From positions 1 through 32,125 of the forward strand of contig JAITEG010000072.1 of the NCBI GenBank assembly GCA_031282145.1: a DNA stretch of 32,125 nt, written 5' to 3'. Positions 29,501 to 32,125 of the stretch are shown one piece after another. Under the pieces are notes generated by a model. It saw only the letters and a list, made by a program, of their open reading frames with translations. It was not told the DNA's origin and ran no database searches. The DNA is from Spirochaetaceae bacterium (GTDB lineage Bacteria; Spirochaetota; Spirochaetia; Treponematales; Breznakiellaceae). How positions within the stretch are numbered: the stretch's first letter is position 1; each line of letters opens with the position of its first letter. The position numbers and the translations under genes are program-made.

Positions 29501-32125
29501 TCAGGTCTCCGCGGCGGCCGCATGGGCGCTACCGGCATCCCTCACCATACCGGCACTGGTATCGGTGTGGAAATCCCGTACCCGGGCGGAGTAGCCGTGG
29601 CGGATTACCAGGTTGATCCGGTCCATGTGGGGGGCGATGGCCTCGATCTTTTCCGTGGGAACGGAGCTGATAATCTGGATATTCAGGTCCCGGTAAAATT
29701 TCAGGATCTTGCCGATGCGCTCATCATCCATACGGTTAAAGGCCTCGTCAAACATCACCAGCCGTATGGTATCTTCGGGCCGGGCCTTGTAGAAGCGGTA
29801 AAAACTCGCCGCAATGGCCACATAGTACGGAGTCTGGGTTTCGCCGCCGGATTTTTCCCGGAGGACCTTGGAAAGGGAAAGCTCCACCGGTTTTCCCGTG
29901 TTTTGATCGATCACATCGGTCTCTTTGATCTTAATATCGTAATGAAAGTAGGTCCGGTAGTCGCAGATACTCCGCAGTTCCGGAGAGTCGAGGTTGGCGT
30001 TGAGGATCCGTTCAAACAGATCCTGGGCGGCCTTTAACTCCGCGGGGTCCACCAGTTGGGAAAAGAGACTGTCCTCCTGGGCGGGAATCTCCGCGGCCTT
30101 CCGGATAATTTCGATCTGCCCCTTCCGGTCATTCCGTTCCTCCAGGGTAAAGCGGTACTGATCCTGACCGAAACTCAAGGTCCGCAGGATTTCGTTGATC
30201 TCCCGGAAACTTTCCCGGGCATCCTCAATAAGCTCGTTGAGGCGGGAGATGAAGTGATCCTTGAATTCCTTTTCCGCATCCTGCCGGGCCCGGGCGATCT
30301 TTTCCCGGTATTCCGGCAGTTCCGACGTTTCCAGCCGTTTCAAAATCCGCTCGGCCTCGCCGTTCTCCGAAGGTTCCAGGGAGAGGAGGGCGTTAAACTC
30401 CCGGTCATAGGCTTGGGCCAGGTTCTGATATTCCTTTTTGAGATTCTCCACCCGGCTTCTGAAACCCTTGAGGGTGGATTCATAATTGTTTGCCAAATCC
30501 CGGAGGCTGTTTTTTTCGATCTGTTTCTCCGCGTAACCTTCACATTCCCCGATTTCCAGGGGGTGTTCCTCGGTAAAACGACGGATATCCCCTTCTTTTT
30601 CCTCCAGCGTACGGGCAATATCCAGAAGCTCCTCCTGGTAGGCGGCCGCGCTCCGATTCACGGCGCCCAGGCTTTCGTGGAGGCGGTTGATCCCGGTTTC
30701 GGCGTCCCGGATCTTCCTGGCCAGGGCATCCCGTTTTTCCTGCAGTTCCCGGAAACTCTTTGTGTCCACGGCGGCCAGCTCCTCCCGGGAGCGGGCCAGA
30801 TCCGCGGTGAGTTTTTCGCAAGCCTCCACCGCGGGGAGGAGAAATTGGAGTTCCGTGAGGGTCCGCGCCGCCCGGTGAAAGAGATCCTCCCGGAGCGCGG
30901 CTTCCTTTTCCCGCGCTTCCGCCTGGTCCCGTTCCTGCCGGAGCCGTTCCGACTCAAGCAGGAGGAACTCCCGCCGTTCCTTCCGGGCGGCCTGGCCCAG
31001 ATAGTGCCGGCGGTAAACGTCCTCCCGGATCCGGGAGGCGGTATGATTGCCGTAGGTCATACATTCTTTGGTAACGGCAAAAGCGTATTTCTTGAGGCTT
31101 CCGATGTCGGCGCGGATCACCTCCCCCAGCACATAGTCTAGGTAGATCCGGGCATAGGGGGAAGCGGTGCTGACCAGTTCAGCCAGGCTCTCCTTCCGTT
31201 TTTCGGCGTCCCGCATTTTTTCCAGGTTGGGGAGGAAGGCCCCGGCAACGCTCCGGGGAAGACCGTCGTAAATTTCCAGCGCCCGCTGAAAGTCGGAACT
31301 TTCCACCAGGAGGGCAAAGCGGCGGGTGTTAAGCCAGCCCTCCACCGCGTCGGCCCAGGCGGGATCGTCGACATCGGCGACGTCCGCAAGGAACCAGGCG
31401 GAAATTCCGGCTTTTTCCAGGGCATCCCGAAGGGCGGTGGGGGCGTCGGGATAGCGGAGAATACCCTTCTCTAAGTCCGCGAGTTCCGCCAATACCTCCC
31501 GGAGGGCCAAAATCGTCTCGGTCTTTAGCCGCCGGGCATCCTCCTTTTCCGCCCGGCTTTTCCCTTCCTCCTCCTCCACGGCCCGCATATCCTCCCCGGG
31601 ATTTTCCCCCAGGGGCCGGCCTAAAAGACTTTCACACTGAGACTTGAGGAGCCGGTACCGGTCCGCCCGGGGCTGGGCCTCCTCCAGGTCCTTTTGCAGA
31701 CGGCTGATCCGCTCCTCAATACGCTGGTAGAGGAGGTGGGTTTCATTGGCCGCGAGGCTCATATCGGTTTCCCGTTGTTCCTGCTCCCATTCAAACCGCT
31801 GCCGTTCCTGGGCTTCAATTTCCTTTTTAAGAAAAAGGGCCTTCTCCTCGACTTCGGCCAGGCGGCGGAGCCGGTCCTGCTGCTTTTGTTCCTCCAGGTC
31901 CCGCTCAATCTTAAGTTTTAAATATTCCTGTTTCATGATGAGGCCCTGGTAGTTCCGCCACTCCGCCGCCCGGAGGTTTATTTTCCGCAGGGCCTCGATC
32001 CGCAGCACCGCGCCCCGGGCCTGGCGGTCCGCTTCCTTGTAGCTTTCCAGGTTATCCTTCATGGTGGTAATTTCCACCGGCCGGTCCTCCAGGATATAGT
32101 CGCACACAAAACGATCCACCGATAC
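29501..32125 (-). CDS. jetC: Wadjet system SMC-like ATPase JetC, C-terminal part
   Basis: JetC is the SMC/MukB-like motor of the Wadjet defence complex. The reading frame is open to the right edge, so the track's start at 32119 is not real; the N-terminus with Walker A is missing. The visible 874 residues are mostly coiled coil (Glu/Arg/Leu-rich, such as LEEQKQQDRLRRLAEVEEKALFLKKEIEAQERQ) with a hinge-like segment around AGISAWFLADVADVDDPAWADAVEGWLNTRRFALLVES. The C-terminal ATPase head has LREKSGGETQTPYYVAIAAS (ABC signature) and IRLVMFDEAFNRMDDERI (Walker B). It ends 2 bases before jetD. jetA and jetB are expected beyond the right edge. Confidence 0.9.
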   Translation of the reverse strand, partial: VSVDRFVCDYILEDRPVEITTMKDNLESYKEADRQARGAVLRIEALRKINLRAAEWRNYQGLIMKQEYLKLKIERDLEEQKQQDRLRRLAEVEEKALFLKKEIEAQERQRFEWEQEQRETDMSLAANETHLLYQRIEERISRLQKDLEEAQPRADRYRLLKSQCESLLGRPLGENPGEDMRAVEEEEGKSRAEKEDARRLKTETILALREVLAELADLEKGILRYPDAPTALRDALEKAGISAWFLADVADVDDPAWADAVEGWLNTRRFALLVESSDFQRALEIYDGLPRSVAGAFLPNLEKMRDAEKRKESLAELVSTASPYARIYLDYVLGEVIRADIGSLKKYAFAVTKECMTYGNHTASRIREDVYRRHYLGQAARKERREFLLLESERLRQERDQAEAREKEAALREDLFHRAARTLTELQFLLPAVEACEKLTADLARSREELAAVDTKSFRELQEKRDALARKIRDAETGINRLHESLGAVNRSAAAYQEELLDIARTLEEKEGDIRRFTEEHPLEIGECEGYAEKQIEKNSLRDLANNYESTLKGFRSRVENLKKEYQNLAQAYDREFNALLSLEPSENGEAERILKRLETSELPEYREKIARARQDAEKEFKDHFISRLNELIEDARESFREINEILRTLSFGQDQYRFTLEERNDRKGQIEIIRKAAEIPAQEDSLFSQLVDPAELKAAQDLFERILNANLDSPELRSICDYRTYFHYDIKIKETDVIDQNTGKPVELSLSKVLREKSGGETQTPYYVAIAASFYRFYKARPEDTIRLVMFDEAFNRMDDERIGKILKFYRDLNIQIISSVPTEKIEAIAPHMDRINLVIRHGYSARVRDFHTDTSAGMVRDAGSAHAAAAET

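Noticed and set aside
30056-31141. 361-aa plus-strand ORF inside jetC
   Set aside because: It is the reverse complement of the JetC coiled coil; the repeated Phe/Leu/Pro pattern is a by-product of Glu/Lys/Arg codons.

Overview
The window looks like chromosomal DNA from an anaerobic, carbohydrate-fermenting spirochaete, most like the termite-gut or related treponemes. That assignment is an impression from mixed base composition, lipoprotein signal style, and the mix of LplABC-type transporters, YesMN-type two-component genes and plant-glycan enzymes; no rRNA or marker gene is present to prove it.

Left edge (1-2570) is accessory DNA. It has the start of an IS1-type transposase gene, apparently sitting inside a group II intron whose domains V and VI are clearly readable, then a nested repeat cluster. 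After that comes a run of small leftward genes of phage or plasmid character, each with a strong ribosome binding site. Two of them appear frameshifted at homopolymers. A gene-poor stretch with two very large hairpins (2039-2114 and 2228-2270) follows.

2575-12483 is a glycan import and digestion locus. A divergent TetR-family regulator faces an LplABC-type oligosaccharide ABC transporter (lipoprotein plus two permeases), then three glycosidases without signal peptides: an apiosidase-like DUF5060/DUF4038 enzyme, a GH43 exo-beta-1,3-galactanase-like enzyme and a GH78 alpha-L-rhamnosidase. The logic is import first, then cytoplasmic trimming of a rhamnose/galactose/apiose-containing plant glycan (arabinogalactan or rhamnogalacturonan).

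12662-18150 is a sulfur amino acid cluster: a cystathionine lyase/synthase-family PLP enzyme, a three-gene polar amino acid ABC transporter, a DapF-type epimerase and a D-cysteine desulfhydrase/ACC deaminase-family enzyme. The tight spacing of the last five genes suggests import and stereochemical conversion of a diamino-dicarboxylate such as cystine, lanthionine, cystathionine or DAP. This is the most interesting functional hypothesis in the window.

18290-27061 is a sugar-acid locus. A leftward YesM/YesN-like histidine kinase and AraC-type response regulator lie divergent to a sugar-binding lipoprotein and two permeases, followed by a KDPG aldolase with an extra VOC-like C-terminal domain and a PfkB-family KDG kinase. 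The last two make up the end of uronate catabolism (KDG to KDPG to pyruvate plus glyceraldehyde-3-phosphate).

27161-32125 is defence-related. An AT-rich remnant of a PD-(D/E)XK nuclease-family gene has lost its catalytic core. It is followed by leftward jetD and the C-terminal part of jetC of a Wadjet anti-plasmid system, which continues past the right edge.
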